From Nereida sp965655635 (GTDB taxonomy: Bacteria; Pseudomonadota; Alphaproteobacteria; Rhodobacterales; Rhodobacteraceae), in contig NZ_CBFHHE010000008.1 of assembly GCF_965655635.1 (NCBI RefSeq), positions 1-64,000 of the forward strand: DNA of 64,000 nucleotides, read 5' to 3'. Positions within the stretch are counted from its first letter, which is position 1. Every line of letters starts with the position of its first letter. The notes under the pieces were generated by a model. The model was given only the letters and a program-made list of their open reading frames with translations. It did not search any database and was not told the origin of the DNA. Shown piece by piece: positions 27,685 through 36,941 of this stretch. The position numbers and the translations under genes are program-made.

Positions 27685-28314
27685 TTACGGATTTGAAGGG
27701 AAATAAACGGGCTCTGAAGGGTTTAGCTCGTCCCATCGCTCGTATTTGTTCATGATCGATTGAAACAGAGGCGACGCCAAAAAATCACCTAGCCATTTTT
27801 GAACGCATGGGTAGGGCTGCTCGGCGAACCATGTCGCGTCCGTGTTTGCAAATTGGCGAATGAACGGGAGAATGGCGTAATCGGCCAGCGATGCTGTATG
27901 ACCGCCAAGCCAAGGTCCTGACAGGCGCGCCTCAAGCGTTGCAATAAATGTGCAGGCTTTTTCACGCTCGGCGTTTGGGTCGGTGCCCGGAAAGCGCGTT
28001 GCGTATTTCGTGCGATCAAGGGCGGATTTGAATGGCCCGTCATTCAGGGCGATTAACTCGGCATCCTCGCCTGACAATGCACCAAGCGGATGATCTGCCA
28101 ACGCCCACTTCATTACATCAAGGCTTTCTTCAATCACCTCATCGCCAATCATCAAAACGGGAACTGTGCCTTTGGGGGATGCAGTAAGCATTGCCGCCGG
28201 CTTATCGCGTAAGATGATTTCGCGTAGCTCAACGCGGGTTTGCGACAGCGTAATCGCCAAGCGTGCGCGCATCGCGTAGGGGCAGCGCCTGAATGAATAC
28301 AGTACAGGTGTCAT
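27685..28314 (-). CDS. glutathione S-transferase family protein
   Basis: This 209-residue GST-like protein has the N-terminal sequence LYSFRRCPYAMRARLAI, in which CPYA provides a cysteine at the active-site position, typical of omega- or beta-like GSTs and of glutaredoxin-2-like proteins. The ASPKGTVPVL and EESLDVMKWAL segments form the glutathione site. It overlaps mtaB by an ATGA junction and is the last gene of a dapF-mtaB-gst series. The substrate is unknown. Confidence 0.87.
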   Translation of the reverse strand: MTPVLYSFRRCPYAMRARLAITLSQTRVELREIILRDKPAAMLTASPKGTVPVLMIGDEVIEESLDVMKWALADHPLGALSGEDAELIALNDGPFKSALDRTKYATRFPGTDPNAEREKACTFIATLEARLSGPWLGGHTASLADYAILPFIRQFANTDATWFAEQPYPCVQKWLGDFLASPLFQSIMNKYERWDELNPSEPVYFPSNP

Positions 28315-29564
28315 GCAACCAGATGTGTTGCCGTGTGCCCTGTGATCACCGCCTGCACGATCTGGCTTTCTGGCTGATCTGTTTCAAAATGCACTTCGGT
28401 GAATTGCTCCGTGCGCCCCATCCGTGGGTTTTCCATCAGCACGTTGTGGGTCTGGCCCACTTGCTGGGCTAAATGCGCGTTGACCTGCGCATCACCAGCG
28501 GCCCGCAGCCGTGCTGCACGGTCTTTGATTGCGCCACCTTGCACCGCAGGCATGCGCGCAGCAGGCGTCCCGGGGCGTGGTGAATAGGGAAAGACATGCA
28601 GCCACGTCAGATCACATTCCTCAACCAGCTTCAAAGAATTCTCAAACATCTCTTCGGTCTCGGTCGGAAAACCTGCAATGATGTCTGCGCCAAAAGTCAT
28701 GTCAGGGCGTAGCTTTCGCGCTTCTTGGCAGAACGCGATCGCGTCACCGCGTAGGTGCCGCCGCTTCATTCGCTTGAGGATCAGATCATCCCCCGCCTGC
28801 AGCGAAAGGTGCAGATGTGGCATCAGGCGCGGCTGTGTGGCGATGGCTTCCATCAGGGCGTCGTCGACCTCAATACTATCAATGCTTGAAATACGTAGGC
28901 GGGGCAGGTCAGGCACCAATTTCAAGATGCGGATCACCAAGTCACCCAGTTTGGGTGCCATCGGCAAATCCGCACCCCATGAGGTCAGATCAACACCAGT
29001 CAGAACGACCTCGTTATATCCGCGGCCCACAAGCCGCTTGATCTGCTCAACCACCACGCCTGCTGCTACGGATCGTGAATTGCCCCGACCGTAAGGGATG
29101 ATGCAAAATGTGCAGCGGTGATCGCATCCGTTCTGGACCTGCACATAGGCGCGGCTGCGTGTGCCAAAGCCGTCAATCAAATGCCCTGCGGTTTCCGTAA
29201 CAGACATAATGTCGTCAACTTGAACGGGCTCAACCTTACCGACAAAGTCCGCCGCAAGCCCTGACCATGTGCCGGCGTCCATTTTCTCAGTGTTGCCGAT
29301 AACTGCGTCGACCTCATCCATTTGGGCGAAACTGTCGGGGTCAATTTGTGCGGCGCAACCGGTCACGATAACCTTGGCGTCGGGGTTTTCACGACGAAGC
29401 TTACGGATGTCTTTGCGCGCTTTGCGCACAGCCTCGGCGGTCACAGCGCAGGTGTTGATGATGACTCCATCATTTAGGCCAGCGCCTTGGGCCAGCTCTT
29501 TCATCGCCGCGGTCTCATAGGCGTTCAGGCGGCATCCGTGGTTTGAGAAAATAGGTGCGCTCAT
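28311..29564 (-). CDS. mtaB: tRNA t6A37 methylthiotransferase MtaB
   Basis: MtaB converts N6-threonylcarbamoyladenosine to its 2-methylthio derivative at position 37 of ANN-decoding tRNAs. It is a radical-SAM enzyme of 417 residues with an N-terminal UPF0004 domain (NHGCRLNAYET and INTCAVTAEA supply auxiliary-cluster cysteines), the SAM cluster motif CDHRCTFCIIPYGRGNSRS, and a C-terminal TRAM region. The start is the ATG overlapping the dapF TGA (ATGA), which excludes the longer frame. No lesion is visible. Confidence 0.95.
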   Translation of the reverse strand: MSAPIFSNHGCRLNAYETAAMKELAQGAGLNDGVIINTCAVTAEAVRKARKDIRKLRRENPDAKVIVTGCAAQIDPDSFAQMDEVDAVIGNTEKMDAGTWSGLAADFVGKVEPVQVDDIMSVTETAGHLIDGFGTRSRAYVQVQNGCDHRCTFCIIPYGRGNSRSVAAGVVVEQIKRLVGRGYNEVVLTGVDLTSWGADLPMAPKLGDLVIRILKLVPDLPRLRISSIDSIEVDDALMEAIATQPRLMPHLHLSLQAGDDLILKRMKRRHLRGDAIAFCQEARKLRPDMTFGADIIAGFPTETEEMFENSLKLVEECDLTWLHVFPYSPRPGTPAARMPAVQGGAIKDRAARLRAAGDAQVNAHLAQQVGQTHNVLMENPRMGRTEQFTEVHFETDQPESQIVQAVITGHTATHLVA

Positions 29565-30361
29565 AAGCCCGCCAACCAATCGGCTGTTAGAACACCGTCA
29601 AAAACATGGGCTGTCGGGCCGGTCATCCAAACGCCATCATCACGCCAATCAATCACTAACGTACCGCCATCCAAATCAATTTGCACTTTGCGTCCGGTCA
29701 ATCCGCGACGATGCGCAGCAACAGCAGTGGCGCAGGAAGACGAACCAGAGGCCAGCGTGATACCTGCGCCGCGCTCCCATACGCGCATCCGCAGATGGTC
29801 AGGACCCAAAACATGAGCGACTTGGACATTGGTCCGTTCGGGGTAAAGCGGATGGTGCTCGTGCTTATGACCAAAAGACGTCAGATCAACTGCCTCGGCA
29901 TCATCCACAAAGAAAGTGCAATGCGGGTTGCCCATGCCAGTCGCCGCAGGGCTGCCATCAATCGGAAGTGATAGGGTATCCAGTGGCTCGGCAAGCGGCA
30001 CGTCGTGCCACTCAAGTTGCGGCTGGCCCATGTTGATCCATGTTTCACCTTCAACCATCACTGCCTGAAGTGCGCCGCGGCCCGTGTGAAGCGCAAGCTC
30101 TGTCACGCCCGTCATTGCCATTTCGCGCTCAGCGATACAGCGGGTCGCATTTCCACACGCCCCCGATGTGGATCCGTCCGAGTTGTAAAACGTCAGACGC
30201 AGCCCGTCCTCGATGACGGCCAGTTGGTCGAATCCCACGCCGCGATTCCTGTCAGCGATGGCCGCAACCAGCTTTGCAGACACCACAGGACCACCATTAC
30301 GACTGTCGATCACGACAAAATCGTTTCCGGCACCGTGCATTTTCATAAAATTGACGGGCAT
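29561..30361 (-). CDS. dapF: diaminopimelate epimerase
   Basis: DapF interconverts LL- and meso-diaminopimelate for lysine and peptidoglycan synthesis. The protein has the two active-site cysteine segments GACGNATRC and GSSSCATAVAAHRRG and the N-terminal MKMHGAGNDFVVID. The second motif normally reads GSGTCA, so GSSSCA is a mild variant. The start is uncertain. MPVNFMKMHG at 30361 is used, and an ATG at 30382 is also possible. Neither has a strong ribosome site. It is the first gene of the coupled dapF-mtaB-gst group. Confidence 0.95.
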   Translation of the reverse strand: MPVNFMKMHGAGNDFVVIDSRNGGPVVSAKLVAAIADRNRGVGFDQLAVIEDGLRLTFYNSDGSTSGACGNATRCIAEREMAMTGVTELALHTGRGALQAVMVEGETWINMGQPQLEWHDVPLAEPLDTLSLPIDGSPAATGMGNPHCTFFVDDAEAVDLTSFGHKHEHHPLYPERTNVQVAHVLGPDHLRMRVWERGAGITLASGSSSCATAVAAHRRGLTGRKVQIDLDGGTLVIDWRDDGVWMTGPTAHVFDGVLTADWLAGL

Positions 30362-30479
30362 ATGATCAGTATTTTTGGTCATTTGAGCGGATATAGGGAT
30401 TTCATAATAAAAGGGAAAGAGATTCTGAAAAAACGGGGTTGACCCCATTGGAGTGTCTTTCTAGACAAGCGCCTTGTGT

Positions 30480-30555
30480 GGGCCCTTAGCTCAGCTGGTA
30501 GAGCGGCTGACTTTTAATCAGTAGGTCACAGGTTCGAACCCTGTAGGGCTCACCA
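30480..30555 (+). tRNA. tRNA-Lys, anticodon TTT
   Basis: This 76-nt tRNA has acceptor pairs GGGCCCT/AGGGCTC (one G-U pair), an anticodon loop CTTTTAA between GCTGA and TCAGT, TTCGAAC in the T loop and an encoded CCA. Anticodon TTT reads lysine codons. The reductive dehalogenase gene begins 127 bp downstream. Confidence 0.97.
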
Positions 30556-30682
30556 TTTTCTCTCACTTCTACCATGAGAGTGATGCGTGAACACGCGAGG
30601 CACCGGATGCCGCCGCAAGGCATTCCACTTCGTCACATAATGCTGCTACCACTGTTCCAAACAACCTTTGGATCACAGCTTT

Positions 30683-33600
30683 ATGACTGTTCGCTTCTTC
30701 TCTGACAAAACGCGTCCCATTCATATGGGGCCATACCCCTCAGAGCTTTTGGCGCGGGGCGAGCAGCCGATGTTGCGCGGCGTTCCAAAGCAGACCCAAC
30801 TGACGTTCACGTCTGATAAGCCACATTCTGTCATCAATGCCATGCGCGAACATCAAGCAATGCTAGATGCCATCCGTGACGGGCTGATTAACCGTGGGCA
30901 AAGCGATATCCCATCGGATATTCAAGAGCGCGCGGACCATCTTAAGGCCTTTGGCTTTTTCAACGATGCAGCCGCTGTCGGTATTTGCCGCATCATGGAT
31001 ACGGATCGCCTCGAGGCGCCGTTTCGCAACCCTGACATCGACCGTTTGGCCCATGACCTGCAAACGCGGCAAACCAAATCGCTGGCATCAGGCATTGATA
31101 TGATTATGGCCGATCTGAAAGACTCGGTCCAAGCGCCTGTGACCTCAATTGATGATCACACCCACGCCATTGTATTTTTGTACGAAAATCCGCGGGATAT
31201 TTTACCGGATGAAATTGGTACAAAATGGATCGAGGGTGCCTATGCCCACCGCGCGGCTTTGCTGGCGTCTGAGTCTGCGACTGTCATTGCCAATTACTTA
31301 CGCGTTTTGGGGTATTCGGCGCGCGCGCATACGGCCAGCACCAGTGATGTGGACCTTGGCCGTCTTTCGGTCAGCGCTGGCCTTACAACTGTTGAAAATG
31401 GTGCGCTGACCCATCCTTACGTTGGTACGCGGTTTGGTCTGGCTGTTGTGACAACCTCGCTTGATCTTGCGGCCGATCGCCCGCTTGTCCCGTTGGCTGA
31501 GCAACCCAAAAGTGCGTTTGGCATCCGTTGGAAACTTGGCACAAAATCAGCGAAAAATGCATTGAACGCGGCGCCTTTTGCCAAGCGGCGCTTTGTGGAT
31601 GGGGCGCATGCGTTCGAGACACTTAAACGTGTAGATGACCCCACAACTTACATTGACGAGGCGCGGGTGGCGCGCGTTCCAAAGCGCACAGACATGTTTG
31701 CGCGTGCGCAGTTCGGCGATATGGGCAAGCCGCTGCAAAAGGCCTCTACGGGTGGCTTGTATGTGCGAAAATCTGCTCCGTCATCGGCGCAGCGCCGTGC
31801 GCTTGGGGCGTTTGTTCTATTGCAAGACGGTGTGCCAGCGGCGGAAAAAGCGCAGCTAAGCCCGACTGAGGCCGCCAATTTGGTAAAAGCCACCAGCTAC
31901 TTTTTGGGCGTCGACGCTGTTGGCATTTCGCGCTGCCCTGATTGGACGTGGTATTCGCACGATGCAACGGGTACACCGATCACGCCTACCCATGATCAGG
32001 CAATTTCGATGATTGTTGATCAGGGCTATCCGTCGATGGAGGGGTCGTCGGGGGATGATTGGATCGCGGTTGCGCAATCCATGCGCGCATATTTGCGGTT
32101 CTCTTTGTTGGGCGGTGTGTTGGCTAAACAAATCCGTAATCTTGGCTATTCCGCCAAGGCCCACACAGTGATGGACGGTGAGGTATTGCAGCCGCCGCTG
32201 TTGCTTTTGGCAGGGTTGGGCGAGGTCAGCCGCATTGGTGAAGTCATCCTTAACCCCTTTTTGGGGCCGCGCCTGAAATCTGGTGTGGTGACCACAGACC
32301 TGCCGCTTAGTCACGACAAGCCGATTGATTTCGGGCTGCAGAACTTTTGTAACGCGTGCAACAAATGTGCGCGTGAGTGTCCAAGCGGGGCGATCACCGC
32401 AGGACCAAAGCTGATGTTCAATGGCTATGAGATTTGGAAATCTGATAGCCAGAAATGCACAACATACCGTGTTACAACACCAGGTGGCGCGATGTGTGGT
32501 CGCTGTATGAAAACTTGCCCGTGGAACCTTGAGGGGGTCTTCAAGGAAAAGCCCTTTCGGTGGGCTGCGATGAATGTGCCAAAAGCAGCACCGTTACTGG
32601 CAAAGCTTGATGATGCGGTTGGTAATGGCGGTTTGAACAGCGTCAAAAAGTGGTGGTGGGATCTCGAAATTACTGAGGATGGCGGCTACCGACCTACGGA
32701 TAAACCTGTCAATGCGCGCGATCTGCAAAAGGATCTTGATCTGAGATACGAAGACCAAACCCTTGCGGTTTATCCGGCCAACCTTGCGCCGCACCCCTAT
32801 CCGTACCCTTTTGAGATGGACCGAGAAGCCGGGATTAAAGCCTACCGCGATATGATCACCGCAGACGCCTATAAGGCCAAGCTGGCGGGCGGCGAAGTGG
32901 CCGAGGTTGCGCACACCTACACCGCCGATGGGGACAGCCCTGTGATTGAGATGCGCATCTCAAAAGTCGAAAAGATGACGGCCGATATTACGAAATATGA
33001 ATTCACTGCCGCAGACGGCGCGCCCCTTCCTGCGTGGCAGGCGGGTGCGCATTTGGACGTGTTGGTATCCCCAGAATATCTTCGCCAGTATTCCATGTCC
33101 GGTAATCCCGCTGACAGGACCACCTATCAAATCGGTGTGCTACGCGAGGATGATGGCCGCGGGGGATCTAAGTTGATGCACCGCATTTTTGAAGAAGGCC
33201 GCAGGGTCTTTGTATCGCCCCCCATCAACCACTTTGCCCTTGAGCAGACAGAACATACCACGCTTTTGTTTGGTGGCGGGATTGGCATTACGCCGATGAT
33301 CGCAATGGCCCATGAATTACATGCCGAAGGCCGTCCGTTTGCGTTGCACTACTCTGGCCGCACGCGCGCTTCGATGGGGTATCTGGATGATCTGGCAAAT
33401 GCGCCATGGGCCAGCCATGTACATCTACACATCACTGACGAAGGTACGCGGGTTAATCTGGATGAAAGCATACCCGCCTATCAGCAGGGTATGCACATCT
33501 ATACCTGTGGCGGTGAGGCTTACATGAAGTCTGTCATTCAATCTGCTGCGGCGCGGGGCTTTCCAGAAGAAGCGCGACATCTGGAGTATTTCATTGTGCC

Positions 33601-33886
33601 AGAGCAGCCTGATTACGTGAATGAGCCGTTTGGCATTAAGCTAAATGACGGGCGTACGCTTGAGGTGCCCAAAGATAAAACGGCGGCGGATGTTCTTAAT
33701 GAAAACGGTATCCGCGTGGATGTAAAATGCTCGGATGGGATTTGTGGCGTGTGTAAATGCAGTGTGAAAAGCGGTGATGTTGAGCACCGTGATTTTGTGC
33801 TGTCAAAAGCACAGCGCGCAGACACAATCATTTTGTGCCAGTCGCGCGCTGCTGAAAAAGATGGGGTGCTAGAGGTTGATCTTTAG
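30683..33886 (+). CDS. self-sufficient reductive dehalogenase fused to flavin/[2Fe-2S] oxidoreductase
   Basis: This 1067-residue protein joins a reductive dehalogenase to its own electron supply. Residues 1-265 and about 395-545 look like two related halves of the cobalamin-binding fold, with LGYSARAHT and LGYSAKAHT at matching positions. The RdhA signature VVTTDLPLSHDKPIDFG is followed by ferredoxin cysteines at about 556, 559, 562, 566 and 592, 605, 608, 612 for two [4Fe-4S] clusters. From about 755 it is a phthalate dioxygenase reductase type module: RQYSMSGNP for flavin, GGGIGITPM for NAD(P)H, and a C-terminal [2Fe-2S] domain with cysteines near 1016, 1021, 1024 and 1052. There is no Tat signal, so it should be cytoplasmic. 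The architecture matches known aerobic enzymes BhbA and NpRdhA, which remove halogen from hydroxybenzoates. The substrate here is inferred. Confidence 0.9.
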   Translation: MTVRFFSDKTRPIHMGPYPSELLARGEQPMLRGVPKQTQLTFTSDKPHSVINAMREHQAMLDAIRDGLINRGQSDIPSDIQERADHLKAFGFFNDAAAVGICRIMDTDRLEAPFRNPDIDRLAHDLQTRQTKSLASGIDMIMADLKDSVQAPVTSIDDHTHAIVFLYENPRDILPDEIGTKWIEGAYAHRAALLASESATVIANYLRVLGYSARAHTASTSDVDLGRLSVSAGLTTVENGALTHPYVGTRFGLAVVTTSLDLAADRPLVPLAEQPKSAFGIRWKLGTKSAKNALNAAPFAKRRFVDGAHAFETLKRVDDPTTYIDEARVARVPKRTDMFARAQFGDMGKPLQKASTGGLYVRKSAPSSAQRRALGAFVLLQDGVPAAEKAQLSPTEAANLVKATSYFLGVDAVGISRCPDWTWYSHDATGTPITPTHDQAISMIVDQGYPSMEGSSGDDWIAVAQSMRAYLRFSLLGGVLAKQIRNLGYSAKAHTVMDGEVLQPPLLLLAGLGEVSRIGEVILNPFLGPRLKSGVVTTDLPLSHDKPIDFGLQNFCNACNKCARECPSGAITAGPKLMFNGYEIWKSDSQKCTTYRVTTPGGAMCGRCMKTCPWNLEGVFKEKPFRWAAMNVPKAAPLLAKLDDAVGNGGLNSVKKWWWDLEITEDGGYRPTDKPVNARDLQKDLDLRYEDQTLAVYPANLAPHPYPYPFEMDREAGIKAYRDMITADAYKAKLAGGEVAEVAHTYTADGDSPVIEMRISKVEKMTADITKYEFTAADGAPLPAWQAGAHLDVLVSPEYLRQYSMSGNPADRTTYQIGVLREDDGRGGSKLMHRIFEEGRRVFVSPPINHFALEQTEHTTLLFGGGIGITPMIAMAHELHAEGRPFALHYSGRTRASMGYLDDLANAPWASHVHLHITDEGTRVNLDESIPAYQQGMHIYTCGGEAYMKSVIQSAAARGFPEEARHLEYFIVPEQPDYVNEPFGIKLNDGRTLEVPKDKTAADVLNENGIRVDVKCSDGICGVCKCSVKSGDVEHRDFVLSKAQRADTIILCQSRAAEKDGVLEVDL

Positions 33887-33887
33887 A

Positions 33888-35072
33888 TCAATCCTGCGCG
33901 GCCATGCCTGCTTCGGCCTCAATTTGCTTGCGTGATTTACGCTCGCGCTCGGTCGTGGACTTTAGCTGACCACATGCTGCCATGATGTCTTCGCCGCGCG
34001 GTTTGCGCACTGGGCTTGAGTAGCCTGCGTTGTAAACAATATCTGCGAACGCACGAATGCGGTTGTTCGACGAGCGTTCATAAGGTGCGCCTGGCCATTC
34101 GTTGAACGGGATCAAGTTGATCTTAGCCGGGATGCCCTCGATCAATTTTACCAAGCGATGCGCATCTTCGTCACTGTCGTTCACGCCCTTAAGCATCACA
34201 TATTCAAACGTAATCCGTTCAGAGTTGCTTGCCTTTGGATAGGCGCGCAACGCATCCAAAAGCGCCTTGATGTTCCACCGCTTGTTAATCGGTACAAGGG
34301 TATCACGGATGGGGTCTGTGGTGGCGTGGAAAGACACCGCCAACTGACAACCAATTTCTTGGGCGGTGCGGGCAATCTCGGGTACCACACCGCTGGTCGA
34401 CAAAGTGATACGGCGGCGTGACAGCTGGATGCCCTCTGGGTCCATCGCAATCTTCATCGCGTCGCGGACGTTCTCAAAGTTGTAAAGCGGCTCACCCATG
34501 CCCATCAGAACGATGTTCGACAGCAATCGCCCTTCAACATGCTTTTCACCCGGTGTTGGCCATTCTTCCAGATCGTCCCGCGCCATCATAACTTGGCCGA
34601 TGATTTCACCCGCGGTCAGGTTACGGACAAGCTTTTGCGTACCCGTGTGACAGAATGAACACGTCAGCGTGCAGCCAACCTGCGAGCTGATGCACAAGGT
34701 GCCGCGATCTGTTTCGGGGATATAAACCACCTCAACTTCGTGGCCGCCAGCGATACGTACCAACCACTTGCGGGTGCCGTCGCTGCTTACTTGTTTTGAT
34801 ACAACTTCGGGGATCTCAATTATGAAATTCTCTGCAAGTTCGGCACGGTATGCTTTGGACAGGTTTGTCATCGCATCAAAGTCGCGCACCCCCCATTGAT
34901 AGAGCCACTGCCAAATCTGGCCTGCTCGCATTCTGGCCTGCTTTTCGGGCGCACCCGCCTCGATTAGTGCTTCGCGCAACGCAGAGCGTGTCAGTCCGAT
35001 CAGGTTAACTGGCCCGTCCACTTGCTTGCGCGGGATCGTCAATACATCTGGCGTAACGGGTGCATTGGCCAT
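33888..35072 (-). CDS. rlmN: dual-specificity 23S rRNA/tRNA adenine-C2 methyltransferase RlmN
   Basis: RlmN methylates C2 of A2503 in 23S rRNA and A37 in some tRNAs by radical-SAM chemistry. The 394-residue protein holds the cluster motif CTLTCSFCHTGTQ and, near the C-terminus, GEDIMAACGQL with the second conserved cysteine that forms the methyl-transfer intermediate. RRITLSTSGVVP is also typical. The ATG giving MANAPVTP is chosen, with GGAG upstream. It converges with the dehalogenase gene, one base separating the stops. Confidence 0.96.
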   Translation of the reverse strand: MANAPVTPDVLTIPRKQVDGPVNLIGLTRSALREALIEAGAPEKQARMRAGQIWQWLYQWGVRDFDAMTNLSKAYRAELAENFIIEIPEVVSKQVSSDGTRKWLVRIAGGHEVEVVYIPETDRGTLCISSQVGCTLTCSFCHTGTQKLVRNLTAGEIIGQVMMARDDLEEWPTPGEKHVEGRLLSNIVLMGMGEPLYNFENVRDAMKIAMDPEGIQLSRRRITLSTSGVVPEIARTAQEIGCQLAVSFHATTDPIRDTLVPINKRWNIKALLDALRAYPKASNSERITFEYVMLKGVNDSDEDAHRLVKLIEGIPAKINLIPFNEWPGAPYERSSNNRIRAFADIVYNAGYSSPVRKPRGEDIMAACGQLKSTTERERKSRKQIEAEAGMAAQD

Positions 35073-35130
35073 GCTGGGGAATCTCCGAATTGGAATATGA
35101 CGCATCTCATACGGCACTGCCTGTCAAAAC

Positions 35131-35165
35131 GCAAAAGGACCAGTGCGCGCACCAGTCCTTTGTTT
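35131..35165 (-). terminator. hairpin terminator downstream of ialB
   Basis: AAAGGAC at 35134-35140 and GTCCTTT at 35155-35161 pair. Between them GTGC and GCAC extend the stem after a two-base mismatch. On the minus strand the hairpin is followed by a T-rich stretch, between the ialB stop and the rlmN start. Confidence 0.65.
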
Positions 35166-35191
35166 CAAAGTCCACATGGGCGATTATGGGA

Positions 35192-35713
35192 TCAGCCTGC
35201 GCAGCGCTTTGCGGCGTCATCAACTGCGGCGGTGTAGCCAGACAAGCTGAAGGTATCTTTGGTGATCGTGCCGCGTGATGAACGGGCCGTAAGCGTCGCA
35301 GTCGCGCCGCGCTTCATGGCTGTCACGATCTTAGCGTCATCCTCGGGTGTTGCGGGCCATGCCCACTCGCCGTCAGTAAACAGATCAAATGACGCAGAAC
35401 CGATCTTCATGGAAACAGTCGATCCGTTTGCGAAAGGATAACCGCCCGTGAAGGTCAGCTGGTTTTTCACAGACGCGCCGGGGCGGAAGAATGTGAACAA
35501 CAAGATGTCACCACGGCGCACCGCAACGACGCGGCCATCCTTGGTGTTTACCGTTTCTTTAGGGGCCGAGACTGCCCAACATTCAGTCGGGTTGCTTTCA
35601 ACAAAGACGCTCCAGTCCGTTTTGGCCGCCACTTGGTTACTCGATTCCTGCGCAAAACTCGCTGTAACCGAAAGGGCCAGCACCGCGCATGCAGTCGTCA
35701 ATTTCGAAATCAT
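35192..35713 (-). CDS. invasion-associated locus B (IalB) family protein
   Basis: This 173-residue exported protein has a signal peptide ending at ASFAQ and one IalB domain. The conserved tryptophan-cysteine segment PTECWAVSAP and a C-terminal cysteine (KRCAG) probably form a disulfide. IalB was named for Bartonella invasion, but the family is widespread in free-living Rhodobacterales and its biochemical role is unknown. GGAGG stands eight bases before the chosen ATG. The upstream in-frame extension lacks family features. Confidence 0.85.
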   Translation of the reverse strand: MISKLTTACAVLALSVTASFAQESSNQVAAKTDWSVFVESNPTECWAVSAPKETVNTKDGRVVAVRRGDILLFTFFRPGASVKNQLTFTGGYPFANGSTVSMKIGSASFDLFTDGEWAWPATPEDDAKIVTAMKRGATATLTARSSRGTITKDTFSLSGYTAAVDDAAKRCAG

Positions 35714-35893
35714 GTTCACAGCCTCCAAGCTGTTTTGCCTGTGGATCCACCGCTGCGGCCCAGATTTTTCTTGGGTCATCGCAATTGGCGGGTTTTCAAC
35801 TCGATGGTGCAACATTAGCCTGAAACCAGCCAATGGGAAAACCCCTTGTGCCCAGCATTTACGCGGAAAACCGCCCCAAAAAGGTCTTAACTG

Positions 35894-36880
35894 ATGGCTC
35901 CTCACCCCATGATCGCGCTTTGGCGCAACGATTTGCTCGAAAGCCTGCACACGGGGCATGCGGTGGTTTGCGACGAAAAAGGCGATATCGTGCAGGCATG
36001 GGGCGATCCTGATGCGGTGATATTCCCGCGTTCTTCATGCAAAATGATCCAAGCACTTCCGCTTTTGGAAAGCGGTGCAGCGGAGCATCTGACCACTGAA
36101 CAACGCGCACTTTTATGTGCCAGCCACAATGGTGCGGCCATCCATGTGGAGCGTGTTCAGGCATGGCTATCAGAAATGGATTTGGGCGATGACGATCTGC
36201 GTTGCGGCCAACAACACCCCGCCGACAAACCAGAGGCCGCGCGCCTGATCAAAACAGATGCAAGCCCGTGCCAAGTGCACAACAATTGCTCTGGTAAACA
36301 CGCGGGGTTCTTGCTGTTGAATAAACATCTACGCGGGGATGCGGATTACGAGTTGCTTGATCATCCTGTGCAGCAGGCCTGCAAAGGTGCGTTTGAAGAA
36401 GTGACGGAAGTTGCCTCCCCTACTTTTGGGATCGATGGGTGCTCTGCCCCTAACTTTGCCACCACGATGCACGGTCTTGCGCGTGGTATGGCGACATTTG
36501 CATCTGCGACCGAAGGCAATAGCCGCGGCCGCGTTATGGTCTCGCTGCGCGAAGCGATGGCTCTGCATCCCGAATTAGTCGCGGGTGAGGGTCGCGCCTG
36601 CACCGAATTGATGCGCGCCATGGGCGGCAAAGTAATGATCAAAACGGGTGCAGAAGGCGTGTTCATCGCCATTATCCCCGAGACCAAGATGGGCATTGCA
36701 GTGAAAGCAACCTGTGGCACAACCCGCGCTGCAGAGGCGATGATCGCGACCTTACTTATCCACCTTGGTCACCTTGATCCCGCACATCCCGCCGCGCTGC
36801 GCCGTATCGGGGGTGACATTATGAACTGGCGTGGCACCAAAACAGGTGAGCTGCGCACAGTTGACGGGTTCCCCATTTAA
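35894..36880 (+). CDS. asparaginase (thermolabile L-asparaginase family)
   Basis: This 328-residue protein belongs to the rhizobial-type asparaginase family (PF06089), unrelated to the E. coli enzymes. Conserved pieces are the N-terminal HTGHAVVCDEKGDIV, the serine motif FPRSSCKMIQALPLLESGA, CSGKHAGFLLL and GIDGCSAPNFA. Relatives from Rhizobium etli hydrolyse L-asparagine to aspartate and ammonia and bind zinc through cysteine and lysine residues. AAAGG precedes the ATG. It is divergent from ialB and appears monocistronic. Confidence 0.88.
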   Translation: MAPHPMIALWRNDLLESLHTGHAVVCDEKGDIVQAWGDPDAVIFPRSSCKMIQALPLLESGAAEHLTTEQRALLCASHNGAAIHVERVQAWLSEMDLGDDDLRCGQQHPADKPEAARLIKTDASPCQVHNNCSGKHAGFLLLNKHLRGDADYELLDHPVQQACKGAFEEVTEVASPTFGIDGCSAPNFATTMHGLARGMATFASATEGNSRGRVMVSLREAMALHPELVAGEGRACTELMRAMGGKVMIKTGAEGVFIAIIPETKMGIAVKATCGTTRAAEAMIATLLIHLGHLDPAHPAALRRIGGDIMNWRGTKTGELRTVDGFPI

Positions 36881-36941
36881 TAGTGGCGCTGAAAATTGAT
36901 CAAAGACTGGCAAACTGACGCCGGCGCGAAAGCCCACCATG

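Noticed and set aside
30683..33886. Reading the large iron-sulfur protein as a respiratory reductive dehalogenase
   Set aside because: There is no Tat signal and no membrane-anchor partner gene, and a reductase module is fused to it. The aerobic catabolic class fits better.
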